From: Ectobacillus sp. JY-23
GTDB lineage: Bacteria; Bacillota; Bacilli; Bacillales; Bacillaceae_G
Direction of reading: 5' to 3'
Length of the DNA: 64,000 nt
Assembly (NCBI RefSeq): GCF_023022965.1
Contig: NZ_CP095462.1
Location: 1,612,001-1,676,000, forward strand
How positions within the stretch are numbered: the first letter of the stretch is position 1; the number at the start of each line of letters is the position of its first letter. This document shows, piece after piece, positions 31,762 to 39,687 of the stretch. Both the position numbers and the translations under genes were made by a program. The notes beneath the pieces are model-generated. The model was not told where the DNA came from and ran no database searches. It saw only the letters and a list, made by a program, of their open reading frames with translations.

Positions 31762-32379
31762 TCACCTCTTACCGTTTAATAGAAGCTGCAACGCCTTTTT
31801 AATGTATTGGTCGGTAGATAAGGCTTCTTTAATAAGCTCAGGTACAACACGAGCAACTTCTCTTTCTGCATAACCAAGAGCCTTTAAGGCCTCAAGTGCT
31901 TCATCCAATTCTACGGATACACTCCCAGACTTTTCAAATGCATCCGGCGCAGAAAATAAATCAGGCAAAGCATCCGGCACAAGGTCATTCAGCTTGCCTT
32001 TTAAATCTAAAATCATTTGTCGCGCTGTCTTTTTCCCCACCCCAGGAAATTTAACCAAAAACTTCTCATCTTCTTGCTCGACAGCCTGTACAACTTGTTT
32101 CGTTTGTCCCGCCGCTAAAATAGCAAGCGCTCCCTTCGGCCCAATCCCAGACACACTAATTAATTTCATAAATAGTGCACGCTCTTCCCTCGATTGAAAT
32201 CCATATAGCGCAAGAACATCTTCTCTTACATATTGATATGTATACACGCGAATTTGTTGTTCGCTTTTACGGAACATATAAGGGTTAGGTGTTAATAACT
32301 GATAACCAATTCCATTATGGTCCAAAACAATATATTCTGGTCCTACAAACTCAACACTACCTGTGATATATTCAAACAA
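31762..32379 (-). CDS. ruvA: Holliday junction DNA helicase subunit RuvA
   Basis: Tetramer that binds Holliday junctions and loads RuvB. 205 residues: N-terminal OB fold ([20 protein letters not shown]), tandem helix-hairpin-helix motifs in [13 protein letters not shown] and [16 protein letters not shown], and a C-terminal RuvB-binding domain ending LLLNGKR. The start codon is TTG (TTG TTT GAA) with GGGAGAG upstream. The TGA stop lies five bases before the ruvB ATG, within its ribosome site. Confidence 0.96.
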   Translation of the reverse strand: MFEYITGSVEFVGPEYIVLDHNGIGYQLLTPNPYMFRKSEQQIRVYTYQYVREDVLALYGFQSREERALFMKLISVSGIGPKGALAILAAGQTKQVVQAVEQEDEKFLVKFPGVGKKTARQMILDLKGKLNDLVPDALPDLFSAPDAFEKSGSVSVELDEALEALKALGYAEREVARVVPELIKEALSTDQYIKKALQLLLNGKR

Positions 32380-32436
32380 CCTAAGCTCTCTCCCTTTTTA
32401 ATCATGTATTCCATTCTACCACAATGAAGCCGTACA

Positions 32437-32466
32437 AAAAAGAATGAGACTAGCCTCGGCTAGTCC
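32437..32466 (-). terminator. Terminator after bofC
   Basis: Stem GACTAGCC/GGCTAGTC (32448-32465) with a following TCATTCTTTTTTG on the minus strand, overlapping the bofC stop at 32460. Confidence 0.75.
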
Positions 32467-32984
32467 TTTTTCACAGAATAGGGTTTCATCATGTCGATTA
32501 CTTCTTCATACTGCTGTTTAGATTTGACACGAATACCACGTTCTAATTTCTCTCTTTGATAGCTTTTCAGCTTCTCCATATCAATCTGAAAAAACGAGTG
32601 AATAGCATTTTTTTCATCAGGGATGCCTTTAAAAATCTGTAAAATACCTTCCTTGGAAACGCCAAAATAACCGCTTGTTTTAAGTAAAGGAGATATATCA
32701 TTTACACGCTTTTGCAGTACAATTTGTACGTCATCTCGATCTACTAATTGCCAATTTTTATAGCGGCGCAATGAATCTTCGAGACTCACCGTATCTACGC
32801 GAAACATCTCTTCGCTTACTTCCCCATCCAAATACGTGCGCTGTAAGATAATAGTTACAGTAGGTTTCTTAGTCGGTCCAACCATGTCGTTCGGAATTTT
32901 TGCTTCATACGAAGTAGGAATTGATAAGCCTATAAAAGAGCAACACACAAACGCGGTTAAGATTACCTTCACTAGGAAGCTCAT
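32460..32984 (-). CDS. bofC: Bypass-of-forespore protein BofC
   Basis: Secreted forespore protein that in B. subtilis restrains SpoIVB signalling and so the sigma-K checkpoint. A signal peptide (MSFLVKVILTAFVCCSFIGL) leads a BofC N-domain (about 45-95, VTIILQRTYLDGEVSEEM), and a C-terminal domain with GYFGVSKEGILQIFKG and FFQIDMEKLKSYQREKLERGI follows. The frame opens at 33005; the ATG at 32984 has AGAGGTGAAG and yields 174 residues. It sits next to ruvA, as in B. subtilis (bofC-csbX-ruvA region). Confidence 0.92.
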   Translation of the reverse strand: MSFLVKVILTAFVCCSFIGLSIPTSYEAKIPNDMVGPTKKPTVTIILQRTYLDGEVSEEMFRVDTVSLEDSLRRYKNWQLVDRDDVQIVLQKRVNDISPLLKTSGYFGVSKEGILQIFKGIPDEKNAIHSFFQIDMEKLKSYQREKLERGIRVKSKQQYEEVIDMMKPYSVKKD

Positions 32985-33095
32985 CGCCTTCACCTCTTTG
33001 CACATGGTAACTTCTGTTAGATAGGCTTCCCTAAAAACTAGAAATTATCCTTACATCTAGCAGAATTTGCAAAGTAGGAATTATATGTTAGGAAC

Positions 33096-33914
33096 TTATT
33101 TGCCCTCTATCTCCCATAGTACGCCTAGGATTTCTTGTTTGAAGACATGCATTTTCTCCTTTTCCGCTCGAAAATACAATGTTCGTACAAATGTTTTCAT
33201 ATTTTGAAGAACCACTCCATTTTGTGGTCTATACGCCTTAAAGTCAACTAGTGTATATAACCAATTTCTCCATTCTTCCGCCGATAATACCTGTTGTTCA
33301 TATACTGCAAATATAGCGCTTGCTAATCGTTCATCTTCAAGGTCTGTATATACATAATCCTGCTTTGCTATCATATGATGAGCTGCCTTCAGTAATTCTA
33401 ATGCAAACCACTGCTCAGGCAATGAACGTGCTAATGCATGAAGTGCATCCGCAGCATGGGCCGTTGCATGGGCCCATCCTTTGCCTTCTACATATCCCCG
33501 GACATCTTTTTCAAGGTATATATATTCCAACACCTGTTCAGCTACACTATATAATTGTTCCTGTGAAAGAAACGGCTTTTTTTCGTGAATAGACAATATC
33601 AGCGGGGGTATGAGTACAGAAAATGCTCGTTTAAATACAGAATCTGTTTCTTTTTCTCCGATTCCATAAAATAGATAATCTTCACTTAATGTTTGAAGTA
33701 GTAAACCGCGCAGCTCTTTGTCACGAAATACGCCATTTTTAATCCATTTAGCCAACGTACTATAAATAAGCTCGTCGCGCAATTCAGCATCAGTCGAGCC
33801 TATGAAATCAAGCATCCATTGCGCATATGGGTATGCATCTACATCTTCCGGTACATCATAATGATTTTTCTGAATAGCCTGTAGCTCTCTTTTTAACTCC
33901 TGTTCGTTTGTCAT
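33096..33914 (-). CDS. DUF2785 protein
   Basis: A 272-residue, all-helical-looking cytoplasmic protein. Recognisable family pieces are RDELIYSTLAKWIKNGVF, VRGYVEGKGWAHATAHAADALH (split here by eye) and LYTLVDFKAYRPQN; the GWAHATAHAAD motif is the hallmark of DUF2785. No signal peptide or transmembrane segment. The function is not known. It sits alone between bofC and a spore lipoprotein gene, with no terminator visible behind it. B. subtilis has no such gene at this place as far as I recall, so it may be lineage-specific. Confidence 0.85.
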   Translation of the reverse strand: MTNEQELKRELQAIQKNHYDVPEDVDAYPYAQWMLDFIGSTDAELRDELIYSTLAKWIKNGVFRDKELRGLLLQTLSEDYLFYGIGEKETDSVFKRAFSVLIPPLILSIHEKKPFLSQEQLYSVAEQVLEYIYLEKDVRGYVEGKGWAHATAHAADALHALARSLPEQWFALELLKAAHHMIAKQDYVYTDLEDERLASAIFAVYEQQVLSAEEWRNWLYTLVDFKAYRPQNGVVLQNMKTFVRTLYFRAEKEKMHVFKQEILGVLWEIEGK

Positions 33915-33968
33915 ATGTATTCATCCCCTCTACACTTCTTATTTATTATTGTATCATGTCTTTACACG

Positions 33969-34001
33969 AAAAAGGGAGAAGCACCCTGCTTCTCCCTTTT
34001 T
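33969..34001 (-). terminator. Terminator after YhcN/YlaJ-like gene
   Basis: Stem AAAAAGGGAGAAGC/GCTTCTCCCTTTTT with loop AGGGT, right after the lipoprotein gene stop at 34019. Confidence 0.85.
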
Positions 34002-34018
34002 ACCTTCTTTCGCTTTTC

Positions 34019-34771
34019 TTAGCGCGTCATACGATTGTAATCGGAACGTACAGAACGGAACATATCTTCTAAATCTTTGTTCATGTCGTTTGTCATCGTT
34101 CCATCACGCAAATTGGTGTTCATTTTATTTACGCGGTTATACATACTTTCGTTCACCGCAACTTGTAAATTCCTTCCTTTTGTATATGGCATCGCTACTT
34201 GACGGATTTTATCTTTGAGCTTACCTTCACTCATTGTTCCATCAGATTTAACAGCAACTAATACATCATTTCCATATACAACAGTTGAGACACGATCTAC
34301 TTCATTTAATCGTTTGACACGATTGGTAATTTTTTCAGAAGTTGCGCCGTCTCCATTTGTATAGTATCCATTCATAGTAACGTTGCGTGTAGGATAAGAA
34401 TTATCAAGGTGACTGTGGAAATTGCGGTCACCATAGTAATTATATCCCACTTTCTCTTTGTTTTTATGAATGTCTTGGTTAATCTTTGTATACTTTACGT
34501 TGCCGTAATGATCTGTTTTTGGCTCACGATACGCTACACGATTCATATTTAAATCGCTATAACGATCCGTGATACTAGCTGGCCTTGGACCATATCCATA
34601 AGAGTTTGGATAATCACCAAAGCCATAGTAAGACGTACGCTCATATGCAAAATCATCTGCTGTTTGTTCTTTATATCGTTCCATAGCGGTGTCTTTTTTA
34701 TCTGTATTACAAGCTGCCAAGACGCCCACCGCCAACAATGAAGTTGCCACAATCTTAAGTTTCTTGTTCAA
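34019..34771 (-). CDS. YhcN/YlaJ-family sporulation lipoprotein
   Basis: 250 residues with a lipoprotein signal: KKLKIVATSLLAVGVLAAC, lipobox LAAC, cysteine about residue 21. A Tyr/Gly/Asn-rich variable region (about 40-130) comes before a YhcN/YlaJ-type domain: ITNRVKRLNEVDRVSTVVYGN, VLVAVKSDG, LKDKIRQVAMPYTKGRNLQVAVNESMY. Such proteins sit in the inner spore membrane of Bacillus. The start is TTG at 34771 with AGGGGG eight bases upstream. Function beyond localisation is uncertain. Confidence 0.9.
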   Translation of the reverse strand: MNKKLKIVATSLLAVGVLAACNTDKKDTAMERYKEQTADDFAYERTSYYGFGDYPNSYGYGPRPASITDRYSDLNMNRVAYREPKTDHYGNVKYTKINQDIHKNKEKVGYNYYGDRNFHSHLDNSYPTRNVTMNGYYTNGDGATSEKITNRVKRLNEVDRVSTVVYGNDVLVAVKSDGTMSEGKLKDKIRQVAMPYTKGRNLQVAVNESMYNRVNKMNTNLRDGTMTNDMNKDLEDMFRSVRSDYNRMTR

Positions 34772-34795
34772 TACAAAGACCCCCTCTGCAAAATC

Positions 34796-34813
34796 GAGCC
34801 ATGAAAATGGCTC
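34796..34813 (-). terminator. Weak hairpin after the kinase-like gene
   Basis: Stem GAGCCAT/ATGGCTC with a short loop, followed only by GATTTTG on the minus strand, so termination would be partial and the lipoprotein gene may be read from safA transcripts. Confidence 0.4.
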
Positions 34814-34849
34814 TGTATTAGCTTGCGCTTTAGAAGGGGTTTTAAACTG

Positions 34850-35821
34850 TCAGTATTTAACTTGATTTGCACGTTGTAACAACTGTCTTAAACATGATGT
34901 ACGCTTTTCATAATGCTCTATGGTGAATGTAATGATTTTTTCTTCAAATAATGTTTTCGTTTCTTCAGGCAATAATATGAAGTACTGCCACTCTCGTAAC
35001 AGGTCTCCTGGAAATATCAAGCCCAGTAAAAATACTTTTATATTCATAAAAGGATACTCTGTGTATTCTTCACAAATCGCTTCATAATCCCAGCTCAAAT
35101 CAGGCATTATCGCATGAAAATACTTGATATAATCATACATACAGGGGCCATAGCTTACACAATCAAAATCAATTAGGTAAACCTGCTCTGCTTTAATAAA
35201 ATTATGCGCTACTACGTCACCGTGGAGAACGCATGATGGTAAACGACGTATATCTTCCATATATAATGCTCGTAGCGCAGTATATGCCCAACCTAGGATA
35301 TCACTTACAATTTCCGACCCTACATATCGTGAAATTTCATCTCGAGAATGAAAAAACGTTCGCAAACGCTTCTCCCATTTCACAAGCCAATCCAGCTTAG
35401 GTACCATGGAACGTATATGCTGCGGCAACAACTTTGCATATTGATGATATTTCGTTAACACTTGAAGTCCCGCAAACCGATTTTCTTTTTGTGCAAGCGT
35501 AAATAATTCTGTATGACTAATATAATCCATCACTAACCAATATACGTCTGAGAAAGGCATATATAATACATTGGACGCAAAGGGTCGTATGCATGTTGTT
35601 TGAGAAAAGCCAACCTGTTGTAGCTCGCTTAACAACAAGGACTGTTGGTGGACTTTATATATTTCTTTGTACCCCTTTACAATATATATATGTTCCTCTG
35701 TATACACCATATACACAAACGTCTTAAGCTGCACAATACGGTAAACTGGCATATATGTGCGTAAGAACGAAAAAAGGCGCGCGGTAAACGCATCGCCTTT
35801 TCCTTGTTTATTCTGTATCAT
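34850..35821 (-). CDS. CotS/YsxE-like kinase-fold spore protein
   Basis: An aminoglycoside-phosphotransferase-fold protein of about 323 residues. The catalytic-loop equivalent is CVLHGDVVAHNF and the DFG-equivalent VYLIDFDCVSYGPCMYDY, so the Asp residues are kept and catalysis is possible. The frame runs to 36097, but that part is safA shadow. The ATG at 35821 (MIQNKQGKGDAF) overlaps the safA 3' end by 14 bp and has no clear ribosome site, so coupling to safA is likely. Family members in Bacillus are spore coat proteins; the substrate is unknown. Confidence 0.8.
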   Translation of the reverse strand: MIQNKQGKGDAFTARLFSFLRTYMPVYRIVQLKTFVYMVYTEEHIYIVKGYKEIYKVHQQSLLLSELQQVGFSQTTCIRPFASNVLYMPFSDVYWLVMDYISHTELFTLAQKENRFAGLQVLTKYHQYAKLLPQHIRSMVPKLDWLVKWEKRLRTFFHSRDEISRYVGSEIVSDILGWAYTALRALYMEDIRRLPSCVLHGDVVAHNFIKAEQVYLIDFDCVSYGPCMYDYIKYFHAIMPDLSWDYEAICEEYTEYPFMNIKVFLLGLIFPGDLLREWQYFILLPEETKTLFEEKIITFTIEHYEKRTSCLRQLLQRANQVKY

Positions 35822-37445
35822 CGTCCGCACTCGGCACGCCAAACATTGCAGCTTGATCCGGGCGATAATACGGCGCCATCGGTTGCGGTGCGTAAGGTAC
35901 ATATGGCATGGACTGGTAATACGGTGCCTGTTGCGGGTTGAATGGATAATATGGTCCACCTGACATTGGTGGTGGTGCATACGGATAACTCGATTGCTGA
36001 TCGTCGCATCCACAATCTCCTTGTGCCTGTGGTGAATAGTTATCCATTCCTGGTGCCGCATTTGGCATATACAGGGATGATGACTCATAAGGTGCATGAT
36101 GATTTGGTTGCATCAAGGAAGATGACTCCTGCATCATACCTTGCACATATTCCGGATATGGCATCGGATATTGTGGCGCAGGTGGCATGTATGGCATCAT
36201 ACCTTGGGGCGGATACTGCGGCGCGTAAGGCATTGGTGGCATATATGGCATCATCCCCTGTGGTGCATATGGCGGTGGGTACGGTGTAGGCGGCATATAC
36301 GGCATCATACCTTGCGGCGGATATGCCGGTGCATACGGCATTGGCGACATATCATACGGCATTGGGTATGGATTCATATCGTATGGCATCATTGGTGAAC
36401 CGTATTGTGGATAACCTGGGTTCATATACATACTAGGATCAACAGGCGGCATATTATTATAAGCCGGATAAGGTTGTTGCACATCCATTTGCCCCATTAC
36501 AGCCTCTGGAGCCTGCGGTGCTACAGGTTCGTTCATAACTGGCATCGCTTTATCTGTAACGGGCGCAGTAAAGTTTGGCGCATTCATAATTGGCATTGCC
36601 GTATTAGCTGCTGGCGCTGTAAAGCTTGGTGCTTCCATCAGTGGCATTGCTTTATTTGCTGCCGGTGCTGTAAAGCTTGGTGCTTCCATCAGTGGCATTG
36701 CTTTATTTGCTGCCGGTGCTGTATTTTGGTTATCTTTTGCAGCTTGCGCAACATCTTTTTTTGCTTCAAAAGCTGATTCCACAACGTTATCCTTTTGTGC
36801 AGCAGGTGCTATCATATTGTCTTTGTTTGCCGGCTTTGTTGCGATAGGCTCTGTTTTAGTTGTCGGTACTTTAAACTCGTTTGCCATATTAAAAGTCTTA
36901 GATGGCGGCTGCGGTGGCTGCGGTAAAATGTTTACGGAAAACTTCGTTACATCTTTAAGAGGAGCTTCCGGCTTTTGTGCTGGTTTAGCAGCAATCGGTG
37001 CCTCTGGCTTTTGTGCTGGCTTCTCAGCAATCGGCGCTTCCGGTTTTTGTACAGGCGGTGTCACCGGCTTTTCTTTTTGCGGAGCTGTCACCGGCGTTTC
37101 CTTTTGCACTGGCTTTAACTGTGTTTCCTTTTGCTTGCCCATTGGCATTTGCATGGCTGGTTGCTCAGAAGCTGGGCCAGTTTGGGCTTGCTGTTCATCT
37201 TCGTCCAAAATTGTTAAATTTTGTGGCTGAGCTGGTGTTGTCTGTTTCATATACTCTTTTGGAGGTGCTGATCCTCCTCCGGCATATTTGGCACCAGTTG
37301 ATGGCACTTTAATCTTCATGCCAGGCATAATCAAGTCAGGATTACTCAGCTGTGCATTAGCTTGCTTTAACGTTTCTAAGTCTACCCCATATTTTTTCCC
37401 AATCTTCCACAGGGTATCTCCTTTTTGCACGATGTGAATTTTCAC
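35808..37445 (-). CDS. safA: Spore coat assembly protein SafA
   Basis: Coat/cortex-interface morphogenetic protein that binds SpoVID. Residues 1-48 form a LysM domain (IVQKGDTLWKIGKKYGVDLE). Then come a Gln/Pro/Lys region with QKPEAPIAxKPA repeats (about 125-165), 17-residue repeats TAPAANKAMPLMEAPSF (about 240-300), and a long Met/Pro/Tyr-rich part with three GMMPYMPP units and a CGCDD segment near 490. At 545 residues it is much longer than B. subtilis SafA (387). The start is GTG at 37445 with GGAGGGGG. Confidence 0.93.
   Translation of the reverse strand: MKIHIVQKGDTLWKIGKKYGVDLETLKQANAQLSNPDLIMPGMKIKVPSTGAKYAGGGSAPPKEYMKQTTPAQPQNLTILDEDEQQAQTGPASEQPAMQMPMGKQKETQLKPVQKETPVTAPQKEKPVTPPVQKPEAPIAEKPAQKPEAPIAAKPAQKPEAPLKDVTKFSVNILPQPPQPPSKTFNMANEFKVPTTKTEPIATKPANKDNMIAPAAQKDNVVESAFEAKKDVAQAAKDNQNTAPAANKAMPLMEAPSFTAPAANKAMPLMEAPSFTAPAANTAMPIMNAPNFTAPVTDKAMPVMNEPVAPQAPEAVMGQMDVQQPYPAYNNMPPVDPSMYMNPGYPQYGSPMMPYDMNPYPMPYDMSPMPYAPAYPPQGMMPYMPPTPYPPPYAPQGMMPYMPPMPYAPQYPPQGMMPYMPPAPQYPMPYPEYVQGMMQESSSLMQPNHHAPYESSSLYMPNAAPGMDNYSPQAQGDCGCDDQQSSYPYAPPPMSGGPYYPFNPQQAPYYQSMPYVPYAPQPMAPYYRPDQAAMFGVPSADDDTE
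36607..36720 (-). repeat. 51-bp tandem repeat inside safA
   Basis: Two essentially identical 51-bp units (about 36619-36669 and 36670-36720) encode TAPAANKAMPLMEAPSF twice; two further diverged units lie downstream in the protein. The identity at DNA level implies recent duplication, so the number may vary between strains. Confidence 0.8.
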
Positions 37446-37514
37446 GTTTTCCCCCTCCTGTACGACTTCTCTATAATAGAAACGGTATGTTCAGGCAAGT
37501 TGCTACTTCATCAC

Positions 37515-37544
37515 AATGTATGCGCGGAGAAATACATTTATGTA
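37515..37544 (-). promoter_or_regulatory. Candidate sigma-E promoter of safA
   Basis: CATACATT on the minus strand (37515-37522) is a near-consensus sigma-E -10; about 15 bp upstream is GTACATAA, a weaker -35. A sigma-A-like pair (TTGCCT, 17 bp, TATAGA) lies closer to the gene. Which is used cannot be told. The rest of the 270-bp gap shows nothing further. Confidence 0.4.
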
Positions 37545-37678
37545 CATGTGAGATGAGAAAGGACAAAAAACCATAAAAAGTACTATTAGAATGCTACAGA
37601 GATGGAAACAAGTAGATGAAATTCTTGAAAAGAATAAACTTTGCTGCGAGAATCAGCAAATACCTCTAATGAACAAAT

Positions 37679-37709
37679 AAAAAAGGCAGCGAACATTTCG
37701 CTACCTTTA
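37679..37709 (-). terminator. Terminator after nadBCA
   Basis: Stem AAAGGTAGCG/CGCTGCCTTT (one G-T pair) followed by TTTTTATTTG on the minus strand, directly after the nadA stop. Confidence 0.85.
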
Positions 37710-37717
37710 AGAAATGA

Positions 37718-38824
37718 TTATGCGCGGGCCAACATGCGATTAAGCGCCAATGTTGCTTCTGCTGCAATTGTCTGATCTACCTTAATGATATTGACTTCCT
37801 CGCCCTTTTCTAAAGACTCCAATGCCCATAACAAATGGGGTAAATCAATTCGGTTCATCGTTAAGCACGGGCACATATACGGGTTCAATGATACAATATG
37901 CTTATCAGGATGCTGTGCGATAATGCGTTTGACTAAGTTCATTTCGGTGCCAATTGCCCATTTGCTACCAGACGGCGCTTTCTCAATGGTGTCAATAATA
38001 TATTTTGTTGAACCAGCATCATCTGAGGCTGCTACAACTTCTCGGCAGCATTCGGGATGGACAATGATGCGCATATCAGGATGCTGTTTGCGTATATTTT
38101 CAATGTTTTTCACTGTGAAATTTTGATGAACAGAGCAATGCCCCTTCCACAAAATCACCTTAATATCAGCAAGGTTTCCTTCATACTCTAGCGTATCTGT
38201 TTGTGGATCCCAAACCGCCATATGCGCAAGTGGTATTCCCAAATCGTACGCGGTATTGCGTCCTAAATGTTGATCTGGTAAAAAGAAAATGCGTTCCTTT
38301 TGTGTAAACGCCCATTCTACCATTGCTTTGGCATTAGATGATGTAACTGTTGCGCCCCCGTTGCGACCACAAAACGCTTTAATAGCAGCTGTTGAGTTTA
38401 CGTATGTTAATGGAAGCATTGTATCGCCAAACAGTTCCTGCAATTTGGGCCAAGCTCTTTCTGTTTGTTCAATATCAGCCATATCAGCCATAGAACAACC
38501 TGCACGCATATCAGGTAAGATGACAACCTGTTCATCTGTTGTTAAAATATCCGCTGTTTCTGCCATAAAATGAACACCGCAAAATACGATATATTTTGCC
38601 TTTTTGTTTTGCGCAGCAACTTGTGCTAATTGCAAGGAATCACCAGTCGCATCTGAAAAGATAACAACTTCGTCTTTTTGATAATGATGTCCTGGTATAA
38701 ACAATTTCTCACCAAAATGTTCTTTGATTTCACGAACGCGCACTTCCATTTCTTCTCGCGTCATTTCGCTGTATCTTTGCGGCAACGTGACTTGCACACC
38801 TTGTGCCAATTCTAAAATATCCAT
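37718..38824 (-). CDS. nadA: Quinolinate synthase
   Basis: [4Fe-4S] enzyme that condenses iminoaspartate with DHAP to quinolinate. This is the longer Bacillus-type Nad[53 protein letters not shown] (cluster Cys), [19 protein letters not shown] and [20 protein letters not shown]. Two ATGs lie close together; the one at 38824 is 8 bases from AAGGGG, the one at 38830 only about 4, so 38824 is chosen. Last gene of nadBCA, 9-15 bp behind nadC. Confidence 0.97.
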   Translation of the reverse strand: MDILELAQGVQVTLPQRYSEMTREEMEVRVREIKEHFGEKLFIPGHHYQKDEVVIFSDATGDSLQLAQVAAQNKKAKYIVFCGVHFMAETADILTTDEQVVILPDMRAGCSMADMADIEQTERAWPKLQELFGDTMLPLTYVNSTAAIKAFCGRNGGATVTSSNAKAMVEWAFTQKERIFFLPDQHLGRNTAYDLGIPLAHMAVWDPQTDTLEYEGNLADIKVILWKGHCSVHQNFTVKNIENIRKQHPDMRIIVHPECCREVVAASDDAGSTKYIIDTIEKAPSGSKWAIGTEMNLVKRIIAQHPDKHIVSLNPYMCPCLTMNRIDLPHLLWALESLEKGEEVNIIKVDQTIAAEATLALNRMLARA

Positions 38825-38838
38825 GATCATATCCCCTT

Positions 38839-39672
38839 TTATACCTCAATATTAAAACTGATATCTAACGCTTTTACAGAATGTGTAAGCATACCTAGCG
38901 AAATATAATCTACTCCCGTATCTCCGTAATCCTTCAGGTTTTGCAGTGTAATACCGCCTGACGCTTCAGTTGTGATACTTGATGGAACAAGCTCACACAG
39001 CGTGCGTACTTCTTCGGGTGTACGATTGTCAAACATAATAATATCTGCACCAGCTTGAACTGCTTCAAGCACCTGCTCCTGCGTTTCCGTTTCCACTTCT
39101 ACCTTTACCATATGACCAAGCTCTTTCTTTACAACTTCCACTGCTTTTGTAATGGAACCGGCAAATGCAATATGATTATCTTTAATCATCACACCATCAT
39201 ATAGACCAAAGCGATGATTAAAGCCCCCTCCGCATGTGACTGCATACTTGTCAAACATTCGTAATCCCGGCAACGTTTTACGTGTATCACAAATACGAGT
39301 GTGACTGCTATCTAATGCTTGGACTGCCTTGTGTGTAATCGTAGCAACACCGCTCATTCGTTGCAGCAGATTTAAAATCACACGTTCTCCTGTCAATAAG
39401 GTCCGAATTGGCCCATATACAGTCGCAATAACATCACCATATCTCACTGTTTCACGGTCTTGTTTATGCAACTCCACAACAACATCATCACTTAACAATT
39501 TCAACCCCGTAGCGATAATATCCGTGCCGGCTAGTATGCCTTCATCTTTTACCAAAAAAGTTCCCTTTGCCTGCAAGCCTGTAGGAAAGATAAGATCTGT
39601 TGTGACATCCCTTTCCCCTATATCCTCTACAAAAAACTGCTCTAGTGCCTGTTTTAGCTTAATTGTATTCAT
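38839..39672 (-). CDS. nadC: Nicotinate-nucleotide pyrophosphorylase
   Basis: Quinolinate phosphoribosyltransferase making nicotinate mononucleotide. 277 residues with the expected [14 protein letters not shown] start region, [55 protein letters not shown], and the C-terminal [24 protein letters not shown]-type motif (shortened). AAAGGGG precedes the ATG. Lies between nadB and nadA with short gaps. Confidence 0.97.
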   Translation of the reverse strand: MNTIKLKQALEQFFVEDIGERDVTTDLIFPTGLQAKGTFLVKDEGILAGTDIIATGLKLLSDDVVVELHKQDRETVRYGDVIATVYGPIRTLLTGERVILNLLQRMSGVATITHKAVQALDSSHTRICDTRKTLPGLRMFDKYAVTCGGGFNHRFGLYDGVMIKDNHIAFAGSITKAVEVVKKELGHMVKVEVETETQEQVLEAVQAGADIIMFDNRTPEEVRTLCELVPSSITTEASGGITLQNLKDYGDTGVDYISLGMLTHSVKALDISFNIEV

Positions 39673-39687
39673 ATTTATATGCCCCTT

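Noticed and set aside
35822-36097. Extra 92 N-terminal codons of the kinase-like gene
   Set aside because: His/Arg/Met-rich shadow of the safA Met/Pro/Tyr repeats in another frame; safA is clearly the real coding frame there.
37592-37681. 29-codon plus-strand ORF (starts MLQRWKQVDEILEKNK)
   Set aside because: Plausible residue mix, but no ribosome site, no promoter and no recognised family; it runs into the nadA terminator.
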